Assembly: GCA_023666965.1 (NCBI GenBank)
Contig: JAMPAZ010000002.1
Location: forward strand, 1-64,000
Reading direction: 5' to 3'
Length of the DNA stretch: 64,000 bases
Origin: Muribaculum sp.
GTDB taxonomy: Bacteria; Bacteroidota; Bacteroidia; Bacteroidales; Muribaculaceae
Shown here: piece by piece, positions 25,177-35,200 of the stretch
How positions within the stretch are numbered: the stretch's first letter is position 1
Layout of the letters: each line of letters starts with the position of its first letter
Position numbers and translations under genes: made by a program
The notes under the pieces: model-generated
Database searches by the model: none
Seen by the model: the letters and a program-made list of their open reading frames with translations, nothing else
What the model was told of the DNA's origin: nothing

Positions 25177-27031
25177 CTATTTTACAATTACTTTTTCGAC
25201 AAATACCTTATCGCCCACCAAGGCACGTACGGCATAGACTCCGGCCTTCCATCCGGAAGTATCAATGACTGTATCGGTACCCTTAACGTTGCGCACAGCT
25301 TTACGCTCATTTGTCAATACGTCAACGACTTCAACAGACCAATCCGGCTCCTCTTCTGCTTGTAAGTTCAACATCGAGGAAGCGCTTTCGCCTTCGTCAT
25401 TAAGTGATACCACTAACAGTGAACCCTCACTGCGAGCTGACACACCACTATATGTGTACTTTTTCAAAATAATAAGCCGATACAATTCCCCATCAGCACA
25501 TGTTATCGTATTAACTAATGCCTGTCCTTGTGAAGACTGCGGAAGAGTAGCATAAATTTCCCCACGATATTCATCAAAAATCCACCTTGTTGGGGTAATG
25601 TCACCGTCATACGAAACTGTAGCACCAACAAGATTCGGTGATTTAATTGTGACCATACAACCCAACGGAGCATAGATTAGATATGGATAACTGATTGCCT
25701 CATCTGTGCCTGTGTAATTATAAGTTCCCTTCAGTCCGCTGTAAGCATGAATTGTCTTTGAGACGGTAGTGGCGACATAACCATTATAATGAACAGTGGC
25801 AGTGAGTGTTGCATTATTCATATCCCGATTCGCATTTCGCTTTATGGTACATGTTCCATCCGAATGGTTTTGAGTCATACAATTCTCCTCGTAATACGAA
25901 TCTGAAAGCGACCAAGTCACGTAATATCCTTCCGGAAGAGGATTTACAGAATAAACACCAGAGGAAGATACGACAGTCATGCCTTCTATACGTGGAGTAT
26001 AACGCTTATAATATTTAAGATTTGTACCATATTCAGAAGGTACATTTAACGGCGAATGCTTAACCAAAGGCCACGGGCCCCATTTTTGACACGTACTCAT
26101 AACTGCTTTTTCGGATAGCGGAATGTGTTCCTACATAATATACAACTTCAGCTTCGCTCTCTGGAACCTCATAATAGCATCCGCTATTCCAATATATATC
26201 AGGATTATTCATCCATACCATGTCTTCAGAATGTCCTTTAGACATATGCCAGGCGTATGCATGACAATTATATTTGCGTGTCGCCTCGTCTAAAACCTCG
26301 GCATGGTATTCATTCTGCACCCTACTTTTCAGATCGGCTTTCTCGGATGAGGTAAAATCAATCTGCACAAACTCCCCTACTTCAACAGAATATCCATTAG
26401 GGGTGGTTCTACTGGTTACTGAATAATTTCCAGATTCTGAAATTTTCTTGGATGACGACATCAGTTTACATGCCAAATCGTATGAAATTCCGAAGATATC
26501 AAGATGTTCTGACATACACTCGATACTCGATTTTAACGAAGCATCCTTTTTCACCCTCATATCATCAGTCATACCACAAGCCACATCATCAAGTCCAAGC
26601 ATATAGAACAATATATAGCATCGAAAAGAGAAAGCCCCCTGCTCCACTTCGTCTTCCGCTAATATACCTTCTATCCTTAAGGGTATTTCTTTGCATTCGG
26701 CAATTAAAGCGTCTGTCAAATCGACGCGAGTAAGTAATTCACGGTAGCCGTTAAAATTTTTACATATTGCACTAAAACCCTTCTCAGGAGAATCGTACAA
26801 AAACATGTCTATATTATAAGGAAAGTCAAGGCAAATATTCAACAATTCGCTCGTACCTATCTGTTTAAGTTTATCATCATCTACTTGGAGCGCATCGATT
26901 CGAGACTGAACCGATTCAAATGATTCGAATTTCGAGTCATCCCTACTAATTGAATAATCATTTTCAGCTATTTCTCGGCCTGCAACGCGCAAAGCTAAGA
27001 AAGCAAGAAGGAATAATAATACCTTTTTCAT
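25177..27031 (-). pseudogene. Secreted Cys/His-motif protein with type IX-like C-terminal signal, frameshifted
   Basis: Two overlapping frames make one long gene. The first (from ATG 27031) has a signal peptide, a helical region and a catalytic-looking core: YNCHAYAWHMSKG, then VWMNNPDIYW and THSAIRKS. It slips at five T residues (plus strand 26083-26087), reading SKMGPVAFG and stop. With one base fewer it continues SKWGPWPLVKHSPLNVPSEYG into the second frame, which has Ig-like repeats and an end typical of T9SS or C-terminal sorting domains (VIDTSGWKAGVYAVRALVGDK). NCHAYAW with a later HSA suggests a Cys-His hydrolase of NlpC/CHAP-like logic; this is by eye. The intact protein would be about 617 residues. 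Confidence 0.7.
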
Positions 27032-27113
27032 AATTTTATTTTTTGGGGGGGAGATTAAATTTTCACACCGTTTAAAAGTAAAATTTTACGGTCAAACAGA
27101 CTGAAAAAGGAAG

Positions 27114-27150
27114 ATATTGTATGCCGCGAAACACTCACGGCATACAATAT
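27114..27150 (-). terminator. Terminator of the susCD transcript
   Basis: ATATTGTATGCCG (27114-27126) and CGGCATACAATAT (27138-27150) form a perfect 13-bp stem with an 11-base loop. On the minus strand it is followed by a T-rich tract (CTTCCTTTTTCAG). It separates SusD from the inserted lipoprotein and peptidase-like genes. Confidence 0.75.
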
Positions 27151-27186
27151 TAAAGTCAGTGTCAGCGGAGTGACACGAGATAGCGA

Positions 27187-28869
27187 TTACAGACCGCTGG
27201 GGTTCTGCTTCAAGTTCGGATTGACAGACGTTGCAATGAACGGATATGCAAAGTATTCATGCTTACCCTTGACGAAACCGGTCTGTCCGGCGTTCGGATT
27301 AGAGTACTCGACATAAAGTCGGTGCTTGGGTTCGCCCTTGGTAAAGAATGCATCGTAGGTCGAGGGGATATTCTTACCATTGTTGACCACACCGTCAGTG
27401 TCGCCCCAGCGAACCATGTCGGGGAAGCGTACACCCTCAATCCACATTTCGTATGCCTTCTCATTCTTGACTTCATCCAAAGTAAGAGTAGAAGAGACAT
27501 GAGCCGATCCGGCACGGTTCTGAATATCATTCAGATATTTAAGTCCGTCGGAATCCCCTGTTTGGGCACAAGCCTCGGCATACATCAGAAGCACTTCGGC
27601 ATAGCGGAACAAGGTGAGGTTCTTAAATCCGTACCAACCTTTTTCATTGTCCTCGGCCCAAGGAACTATCTTGTGGGCAAAGTAGCCTCCGAATCCATAG
27701 AGGCCTGTTATGTCCTTAATACCTATCTGGTCGCTCGTCTCAAGCTGTTCGCGGGTCAATGTCAAGAGATTTCCCTCCTCGTCACGGATATTCCATTCCA
27801 TTTCATAGAGGAATTCGTCAGGTGTCATAAACGTAGCCTTGCGGCGGGGAGAGTCGCCGTCGTTAGCGAGCATCTTCTCCGCAAAGTCCTTACGAATAGA
27901 GTGTCCGCCCCAACCGTCTGCACCGATGAACAGAGGCTTTGTGGCGAGCTTGTCGGTACGCCAGTTCCAGAACTGAATCCACATCCATGAAGTACGGTTA
28001 ATCTTACCTCCCCAGTCTGACACAGAACTGTTTTCGAGACAGTTGATTTGGAACACCATCTCCTCGCAGAGGTCGCCGGATTCATGGAACAAGTTAGCCC
28101 AACGTTCCGCAGGAACGAGTTCATACTTTTTGGAATCAATCACCTGCTTTAAATTCTGCTTGGCTCCGGCGTAATCCTCCATGAACAAGCGAGCCTTGCC
28201 GGCAACCGTCAGTGCAAAACCCTTAGTCACCTTCGACGCACCCACCTTATCTGCCGGAGAAGTACGCTCGTCGAGGTCCGCCACGGCCAGTTCTGCCTCT
28301 TCGGCACACCATTTAAGGAGTTCCAAATGTCCGCCCTCAAAGTTGCCTGGCTTGGCGTCGGCATCGAGGATATGGTCAATCAGAGGAGGGCAGTCCCAAC
28401 CGATGGCAAGCATCATGTGGGCCCAAGCGCGGAGTGCACGGGCTTCTGCCAACACGCGCTTTTTGACGGGTGTATCGTCTGAAACGCGCTCAAGGATGGT
28501 ATTGGCATCGTATATAGTACAATATAAGCCTGAATACGTGTTTTTAATAACTTCATTATTAGAGTCATAACGAAATTCATTAAGTTCTGCTCCAAAATCA
28601 TTATCACCGTAATAATTACCGGCAGCAAGCATATCGTCGCCCGGTTCATTGAACAGCACCGGAAGAGCCACATATATACCCTCATTCCCGGATATATGAT
28701 ACGCTATGCACTGGTAAAGATTGTTGAGAGCATTTTGTGCGTCGTCGTCAGTCTTATAGAAGTCATCGGCCGAGATTACGCCTTTTTGCGCTATGTCCAA
28801 GCGGTCCTCGCATCCGCTGAAGAGCGTTGCGGCACCAAGGCACAAAAGAGAAAATATAATTTTTTTCAT
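27187..28869 (-). CDS. susD: SusD/RagB-family glycan-binding lipoprotein
   Basis: The 560-residue protein starts with a lipoprotein signal (LFSGC, Cys20) and has the SusD layout: N-terminal ISADDFYKTDDDAQNALNNLY, TPR-like helices (LAEARALRAWAHMMLAIGWDCPP) and the C-terminal FRYAEVLLMYAEACAQTG and VRFPDMVRWGD segments. SusD proteins cap the SusC transporter on the cell surface and deliver oligosaccharides. It lies 29 bases downstream of the susC gene, as is usual. The ligand, likely xylan oligosaccharide, is inferred from neighbouring enzymes. The gene symbol is used in the family sense. Confidence 0.95.
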   Translation of the reverse strand: MKKIIFSLLCLGAATLFSGCEDRLDIAQKGVISADDFYKTDDDAQNALNNLYQCIAYHISGNEGIYVALPVLFNEPGDDMLAAGNYYGDNDFGAELNEFRYDSNNEVIKNTYSGLYCTIYDANTILERVSDDTPVKKRVLAEARALRAWAHMMLAIGWDCPPLIDHILDADAKPGNFEGGHLELLKWCAEEAELAVADLDERTSPADKVGASKVTKGFALTVAGKARLFMEDYAGAKQNLKQVIDSKKYELVPAERWANLFHESGDLCEEMVFQINCLENSSVSDWGGKINRTSWMWIQFWNWRTDKLATKPLFIGADGWGGHSIRKDFAEKMLANDGDSPRRKATFMTPDEFLYEMEWNIRDEEGNLLTLTREQLETSDQIGIKDITGLYGFGGYFAHKIVPWAEDNEKGWYGFKNLTLFRYAEVLLMYAEACAQTGDSDGLKYLNDIQNRAGSAHVSSTLTLDEVKNEKAYEMWIEGVRFPDMVRWGDTDGVVNNGKNIPSTYDAFFTKGEPKHRLYVEYSNPNAGQTGFVKGKHEYFAYPFIATSVNPNLKQNPSGL

Positions 28870-28898
28870 GATTGTATACTGTATTTAGTTTTAAGCAA

Positions 28899-31800
28899 TT
28901 AGAAACCGATAGTAGCACCGAAAGTCACCTTCTTCATTGTCGGATAGGAGCCTTTATCATAGCCTGAGCTACCGCTTCCACTTGATGTCGTGGCTGTCTC
29001 GGGATCCATACCGGGATACTTGGTGAAGGTAAAGAAGTCGTCGAGCGATACGAAGAAGCGTAAATCCTTAACGAATGCCTTGCGTGTCAAGTTCTTCGGC
29101 ACTGTATAGCCAAGCTGAATCTGCTTGATTTTGAAGTATGCACCGCTGAACATGGAAGCACTTGAACTCCAGAAGTTCTTATCGGTGACAACCTGCTTCG
29201 GATCCGGCATCGAACCGCTATGGTTTGTAGCTGTCCAAGCATTGTCCATATAGTACTTAAGTGAGTTACGCATCGGGGTGTCCTGACGGTAAAGTAAGTT
29301 GTAAATCTTGTTGCCGGCCACGCCCGTTCCGAACACTGAGAAGTCAAATCCCTTATACGCGAGATTAATAGTCAATCCGTAGGTTAATGTCGGAATAGAA
29401 GATCCTATGTCTACCATATCGTCGTCGTTAAGTTCTGTCGATCCGACGATAGTGCCGTCTGGCTTACGGAACAGCGGAGCTCCCGTCTCTTTATCCACAC
29501 CGGCATAGTCGAATGCTCGGAAGTACCAAATAGAATGTCCTTCCTCGAATGCGCTATAAACCTTATTATACGAGCCGTCGCCTCCACATGTCGCAGTAGA
29601 CAGGCGTTCAATTTGATCATACAAATACGTCACGCGGTTACGCAGGGTAGATAGGTTACCGGTCACGCTGTAGCTGAGGTCACCGATACGGTCACGCCAT
29701 CCGAGTTCTAATTCCACACCACGGTTGTTGACCTTACCTGCATTGACGGTAACGTTGCCGTTGGCATAAACTTCAGGTATAGGAGTGATGCTGACCAGAA
29801 GGTCCTTGGTGTCCTTATTATAGTAGTCGACACCTACAGAGAGTCGGCCATTGAAGAATCGGGCGTCGATACCGAAGTCAACCTGCTCGGATGTCTCCCA
29901 GCGGAGGTTCGGATTGGCCATACGAGAAGGATATGAACCGTAGTGCAGTGTCGGGTCGTCGCCATACTGATACCATGCCGAATTATAGCTGATCGGAGCT
30001 CCGTAGGGGTAACCGCTTAGTACGTTGATATTACCGTTGCGTCCCCAAGAAGCACGTACCTTCAAGAGCGAGAGGGTCTCCGGATTGATGTGTTCGCGTA
30101 CGAACGATTCGTTGCTGATGGTCCAGCCGGCAGATACCGACGGGAATTTGCCCCAACGCTTCTTTGCCGGAAGCTTGGATGTGTCGAATGCGTCGGCACG
30201 GAAGTTGAACTGGATGTTGTAGCGGTTGTCATAGGCATACATCACGCGGCCGAAGTATGAGAGGCTGGTCGACGTATTCACAACGTTGCCGATGCTCTTG
30301 GTCGGGCCGTCGGCGAGTACATAGTCGAGATACTGGAAGCCAGAGCCACTGCCCTTAAGAATCTCCTCGCCGTTGTTACCCTTGGCAGAAGCCGATACGT
30401 TGTCTGACTTATATTGGGTGTAAGACATACCTATCATGGCACCTACTTTGTGCTTGCCGAAGGTTTCGTTGTAGTTGGCGAAGTTTTCCCACTGATAGTA
30501 GTAGCTGTTGTTGGCACTGGCCGAAATTTCATAGTCGTCAGCCTTAGCCTGACCATTTACATAATAAGGTTCTGAATAGTTGTGGCTGTTACTTTGGGCT
30601 ATACGGTAAGAGAAGCGCGACGTAAGGATGAACGTCTTAAACGGCATCAGGTCAACGAAGCCTGTTCCGCGAACGGTGAATCCACTGTTGCGCGCATTGC
30701 GGCGTGCGATTTGGAGCAACGGGTTACCGTTGTCATCGTTCGCGAACTTGGAAGTAGCATAATATTTGCCGTTGGGGGCCATCAAGATCAAATCAGGATT
30801 TTGCTGATAATGAGTCATCATGTCGGTAGTAAACTCCGATGTTTTGTCCCAATATACCGGAGTCAGAGGGTCGAGCATGAGAGCCGGTGCCATCATAGAA
30901 TTGTATGAGCTGGAATATGGCAATGTGCGGGTTCTCCAACGTTCGATAGAAGTGTTGGTCCCAACCTTAATCCAATTGTAAATCTTATATTCGGCATTGA
31001 GCTGGGCGGTCAGACGCGAATAAGTATCCTTCTTACCCACGACGATACCGTCGTTGTCCACGTAGTTGATGGAGGTGAAGAAGTTTCCCTTCTCGTTGCC
31101 GTCCTGAAGGATTACTGAGTGTTGGGTCGACCAACTCGGCTCAAACACTTCATCAATCCAGTTTGTCTCTGCGGGATTGTCGTAATTTACACCATTTTGC
31201 TCACAAAGCGTCTTCATATCGTAGCCCGACATCTCCTTATAGCGAATCCAGTCCTTGGCTCCAAAGATTTCCGGTGTTTTACCCAGACTTTGGCGCATGG
31301 CCTTGAAAGAGTAGATGACTTTAGGCTGGCCGTCGCGTACGGCACCGTTCTTGGTCGTGATAAGGATGACACCGTTACCGGCCTGAGCACCGTAGATGGC
31401 TGCCGAAGCTGCATCCTTAAGCACCTCCATGGACTCAATCATCGACGGGTCGAGATACTGGATGTTGTCCACCTTCAGACCATCGACTATCAACAGCGGG
31501 CCGAGTTCACCGGAGTTGGACGAATAACCGCGTATACGGATATTCGCACCAGAACCTGGAGCGCCCGACGTGTTGAGAATCTGAACGCCGGAAGCCTTAC
31601 CTTGAAGCGCGGCTGCCGCATCGGTGGTGGCAAGTCCCTTAATGTCATCGGCCGAGATCGAGGAAACTGAGCCGGTCAAGTCGCTCTTCTTCTGAGTACC
31701 GTAGCCGACTACAACAACTTCGTCAAGTTCAAGATTGTCCTCCTGCATAACGATGCTGACCTGAGTCTTTGCGCCCACTGACACGTCCTGGGTGACGTAG

Positions 31801-32024
31801 CCAATATATGAAACGCGAAGGGTGGATTTTGGTCCGACTTTCAGCGTAAACTTTCCGTCAGCGTCAGTCATGGTCCCGTTGGAGGAACCCTTTTCAATCA
31901 CACTCACACCGACCATCGGTTCGTGGTCGGCATCGGTCACAGTACCCGTCACTGTGTGGGTCTGAGCCGAAACTCCTATACATGCCAACAGCATGAACAG
32001 GGCAATAATTACATGTTTAGTCAT
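28899..32024 (-). CDS. susC: SusC/RagA-family TonB-dependent transporter
   Basis: The chosen start is ATG 32024, giving 1041 residues with a signal peptide (TKHVIIALFMLLACIGVSAQ). The frame stays open to 32216, but that part overlaps the promoter. The mature protein has a carboxypeptidase-D-like N-terminal domain (VTGTVTDADHEPMVGVSVIEKG), a SusC signature and plug (VVGYGTQKKSDLTGSVSSIS, RIRGYSSNSGELGPLLIVDG) and a long barrel ending in VTFGATIGF with the terminal Phe. It imports oligosaccharides across the outer membrane with TonB energy, partnered by SusD. The -7 box TACATTTG and the regulator-site candidate lie upstream, and the hybrid regulator gene is divergent. Confidence 0.96.
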   Translation of the reverse strand: MTKHVIIALFMLLACIGVSAQTHTVTGTVTDADHEPMVGVSVIEKGSSNGTMTDADGKFTLKVGPKSTLRVSYIGYVTQDVSVGAKTQVSIVMQEDNLELDEVVVVGYGTQKKSDLTGSVSSISADDIKGLATTDAAAALQGKASGVQILNTSGAPGSGANIRIRGYSSNSGELGPLLIVDGLKVDNIQYLDPSMIESMEVLKDAASAAIYGAQAGNGVILITTKNGAVRDGQPKVIYSFKAMRQSLGKTPEIFGAKDWIRYKEMSGYDMKTLCEQNGVNYDNPAETNWIDEVFEPSWSTQHSVILQDGNEKGNFFTSINYVDNDGIVVGKKDTYSRLTAQLNAEYKIYNWIKVGTNTSIERWRTRTLPYSSSYNSMMAPALMLDPLTPVYWDKTSEFTTDMMTHYQQNPDLILMAPNGKYYATSKFANDDNGNPLLQIARRNARNSGFTVRGTGFVDLMPFKTFILTSRFSYRIAQSNSHNYSEPYYVNGQAKADDYEISASANNSYYYQWENFANYNETFGKHKVGAMIGMSYTQYKSDNVSASAKGNNGEEILKGSGSGFQYLDYVLADGPTKSIGNVVNTSTSLSYFGRVMYAYDNRYNIQFNFRADAFDTSKLPAKKRWGKFPSVSAGWTISNESFVREHINPETLSLLKVRASWGRNGNINVLSGYPYGAPISYNSAWYQYGDDPTLHYGSYPSRMANPNLRWETSEQVDFGIDARFFNGRLSVGVDYYNKDTKDLLVSITPIPEVYANGNVTVNAGKVNNRGVELELGWRDRIGDLSYSVTGNLSTLRNRVTYLYDQIERLSTATCGGDGSYNKVYSAFEEGHSIWYFRAFDYAGVDKETGAPLFRKPDGTIVGSTELNDDDMVDIGSSIPTLTYGLTINLAYKGFDFSVFGTGVAGNKIYNLLYRQDTPMRNSLKYYMDNAWTATNHSGSMPDPKQVVTDKNFWSSSASMFSGAYFKIKQIQLGYTVPKNLTRKAFVKDLRFFVSLDDFFTFTKYPGMDPETATTSSGSGSSGYDKGSYPTMKKVTFGATIGF

Positions 32025-32057
32025 GCGAGTATTAAATTTATGATTAATAAACTGACG

Positions 32058-32065
32058 CAAATGTA
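32058..32065 (-). promoter_or_regulatory. -7 box of susC
   Basis: TACATTTG on the minus strand matches TAnnTTTG, 33 bases before the susC start codon. It is the same octamer as in the esterase promoter at 23853-23860, and the surrounding leader of about 50 bases is similar as well. Confidence 0.65.
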
Positions 32066-32110
32066 GCCCCCGCCGAATTAAGCGATATTTAATTTTAGAT
32101 ATATAATTTT

Positions 32111-32141
32111 CAAATTCAGATATTCTGTTCATTTTTAGACA
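32111..32141. promoter_or_regulatory. Candidate binding site for the hybrid regulator (copy 2, susC)
   Basis: This 31-bp segment starts CAAATTCAGATATTC and ends TTTTTAGACA, closely matching copy 1. It begins 46 bases from the -7 box, 21 bases (about two helical turns) further than in the two esterase promoters. Confidence 0.45.
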
Positions 32142-32204
32142 GAAAATATCTATCAGCGGCGTTATTTTAACGATTAGAGATGGCTCGAATAAATTTCTTT
32201 TGAC

Positions 32205-32212
32205 TAATTTTG
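32205..32212 (+). promoter_or_regulatory. -7 box of the hybrid regulator gene
   Basis: TAATTTTG on the plus strand fits TAnnTTTG and is 87 bases before the ATG at 32300. No good -33 box is visible, so a low constitutive level is possible. Confidence 0.5.
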
Positions 32213-32299
32213 CCATCGCTATAGTACCGTATCACCTTACCTTAAGAGACGATTTAAAGATAATCAACCTTATATATTTTTAACTTGTATTCTTTCAGC

Positions 32300-35200
32300 A
32301 TGAGACCTATCGTTATAGTATTCATATTACTATTACCAATGCTCATATCGGCCGAGACACGAAGATTCTACAATGTCGCGGACTTTTACGGTATATCCAT
32401 CACCAAACCCAACGCTGTCTGCCACGACAACGACGGCTTTATATGGATAGCCTCAAAAGACGGGGTTATCCGGCTTGCAGACAACGGCAGCCGTACATAC
32501 ACGCTCCCCTACTCGACAATGTGCGTGGTTTCGGTCGAAATAGTCCATCGTGCCGGACGCGTGGTGGCATTCACAAATCAAGGCGAAGTGTTTGTCTACA
32601 ACCGTCCGGCAGATCGGTTTGACCGTTTGCTTAACCTGCCGGCCAAACTCGGAGTGGAGAGCCTCTACCTTTCGCAAGTGGAGTTGGACGAAGAGGGAGG
32701 CGTATGGCTTGCCTCTTCAAGTGGCCTATATCGAGTCAAAGACGACGACATTACATATATAAATATGGTGAACGGAGCTCTTGGCGACATGGACGTGCTC
32801 GAAGACGGGCATATTCTTGCAGGTGGCCCCGAAGGTTTATACATCGTTGACAGTTCGACCCTCGGGGTCGAAAGACTGTGCGATGTCGGCCACACCTTTC
32901 CGACTCTGCTGTGCGAAGACAAAGCCGTGGATCGAATATGGGTAGGCACCATGTCTGACGGCTTGTATTATGTCGACTTAAAATCGCGTCGGCTTATCCG
33001 TGCGGAAGCTCCCGGATTTCCGAGGCAATATGTACGCGACATTGAGATTATGCCCGACTCTACAATATGGTGCGGTATAGACGGGCGCGGCATATACGAA
33101 CTGTCGCGCGACGGAAAGAAAGTGCTTCGCACTTACCGTGAAAATTCCGACAACGAATACTCCATATCGGGCAACGGCGTACAGGACATGTATCTTGAAG
33201 AATCCGGACGTATCTGGGTCTGCTCATACACCGGAGGCGTGTCCGTGGCCGACATGGGGCCAAAGACGGCTACTTTATATTCGCGCAGGACCGACTTGCC
33301 TCCCGGAAAGTCGCTGATAAACAATTATGTTTACGACATAGAAGAGGACAGCAAAGGCCAGCTTTGGATAGGGACCAACAGCGGATTGAGTTGCTGGAAC
33401 CCGGAGACCGACACCTGGAGCAACTTCTTCAACGACGACAATGACGAATCGTTTATCGTGCAGGCAGTATGTCAAGACAATGAGGGCAATATCTGGGCCG
33501 GCACGTATTCCCACGGAATCTACGTCATCGACTCAGCTTCGAAGAAGATTAAAGCCCACTATACGATGGGTTACGGCATATTGTCAAATACTGGATTTGT
33601 ATTTGACATTCAGAGAGATAGCAGGGGTAAAATGTGGGTGGCCGGCATGATTGGCAACATTCTGTGCTTCGATCCGGCCGCCAAAACTTTTGAACACTAT
33701 CCCTCCATTCCCGTGACGGCATTGGCCGATTTAAACGACGACACATTGCTCGTATTGAGCACCAACCGACTGTTGGCCTTAGACAAAAATACGAAGGAAT
33801 ACACCACGCTGCTTACGGACAATAACATCCGAAGCATCGTTGCCGAGTCAGATAAGATTTGGGTGGCCACATCCGGCAAAGGGCTTATTTGCTATGACAT
33901 AGCAACAAGCTCCATAGACTACTTCGGCACCGGCCAAGGATTTCCTTCGGACGACATCAACAGCCTTGTGATGCGCAACGGACGGCTGTGGATGGGCACG
34001 CCAAATGGGCTATACATATTCGACACCGTAGAAAAGACTGTGACTCAATGCCGGTTTCCTGCAACTATTTCGAAGACGAACTTCATTCCTGACGCGGCAA
34101 TAAGCACAAGCCAAGGCCAAACGGCATGGGGAACGGCAAAGGGCCTGCTCATGGTGTCGAGCGACATCGACGCGATGACAGCTGCTTCGGGACACATTTA
34201 TGTCGACGACATAATGCTCTCAGGCACTTCTGTCAGGAATTTAGGTGACCAGCCATCCGACATGCCCGTCGACCACCTAAACTCAATCACTTTTGACTAC
34301 AGCCACAACGACATTTCATTCAACATTCTGTCGCTGGGTGCTTTGTCATATTCGCCGCTGTTTTCATACCGGTTGGTCGGACTCGAGGAAAATTGGAACG
34401 GCCCGAAAGCCGTCTCATCGATAAGATATTCCAACCTATCGCCGGGCGACTATAAGCTATTGATACGTATGCACAACCCCGAGATTGTGGACGAACGGGC
34501 AATCGCCATCCACATAACTCCACCGTTTTGGGAGACATGGTGGTTCCGCTCATTGATTATCTGCGCCATAGCCGGAATGCTGATTTTTGCCTTCCGAACT
34601 TATCTCAACCGCGTAAATCGCCGAAACGCGGAAAGCAAGCTGCAATTCTTCGTCACCACAGCTCACGACCTACGGACTTCGCTCACCTTGATTAAGGCTC
34701 CGGTCGAACAGTTGGGCGACTCTGAAGGACTTTCAAGTTCCGACCGTGACAATGTCAAGCTTGCGCTAAAGAACGTAGACCATCTGGCATCGCTGACCAC
34801 TAAACTGATGGACTTTCAGAAAATCGATACCGGCAAAGTGCAGCCCCGATTTACTCCGACCGACATTGTGTCCTTTGTCCGCCACCGCATTGCCATGTTC
34901 TCGGCCTACGCCGAACAAAAGTCAATCACTTTGAAGTTTCAGGCCAATGTCGACTCGTATGTGACCGCCATCGACGACGACAAGATGGAGCAGATTGTCG
35001 ACAACCTGCTTTCAAACGCCATCAAATACTCCAACCACGATTCCGAAGTAGAGATAGCGCTTTCGTGCAGCGGCGAAGAGGGATGGAGACTATCGGTCGC
35101 AGACCACGGCATAGGCATTTCCAAAAAAGACCGCAAGAAACTTTTCAGAGAATTTTACCGAGGTGAAAACGCCATTAACTCAAGGATAGGTGGCTCCGGC

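Noticed and set aside
32025..32216. N-terminal extension of susC
   Set aside because: The -7 box and regulator-site candidate lie inside it, and the signal peptide begins only at ATG 32024.
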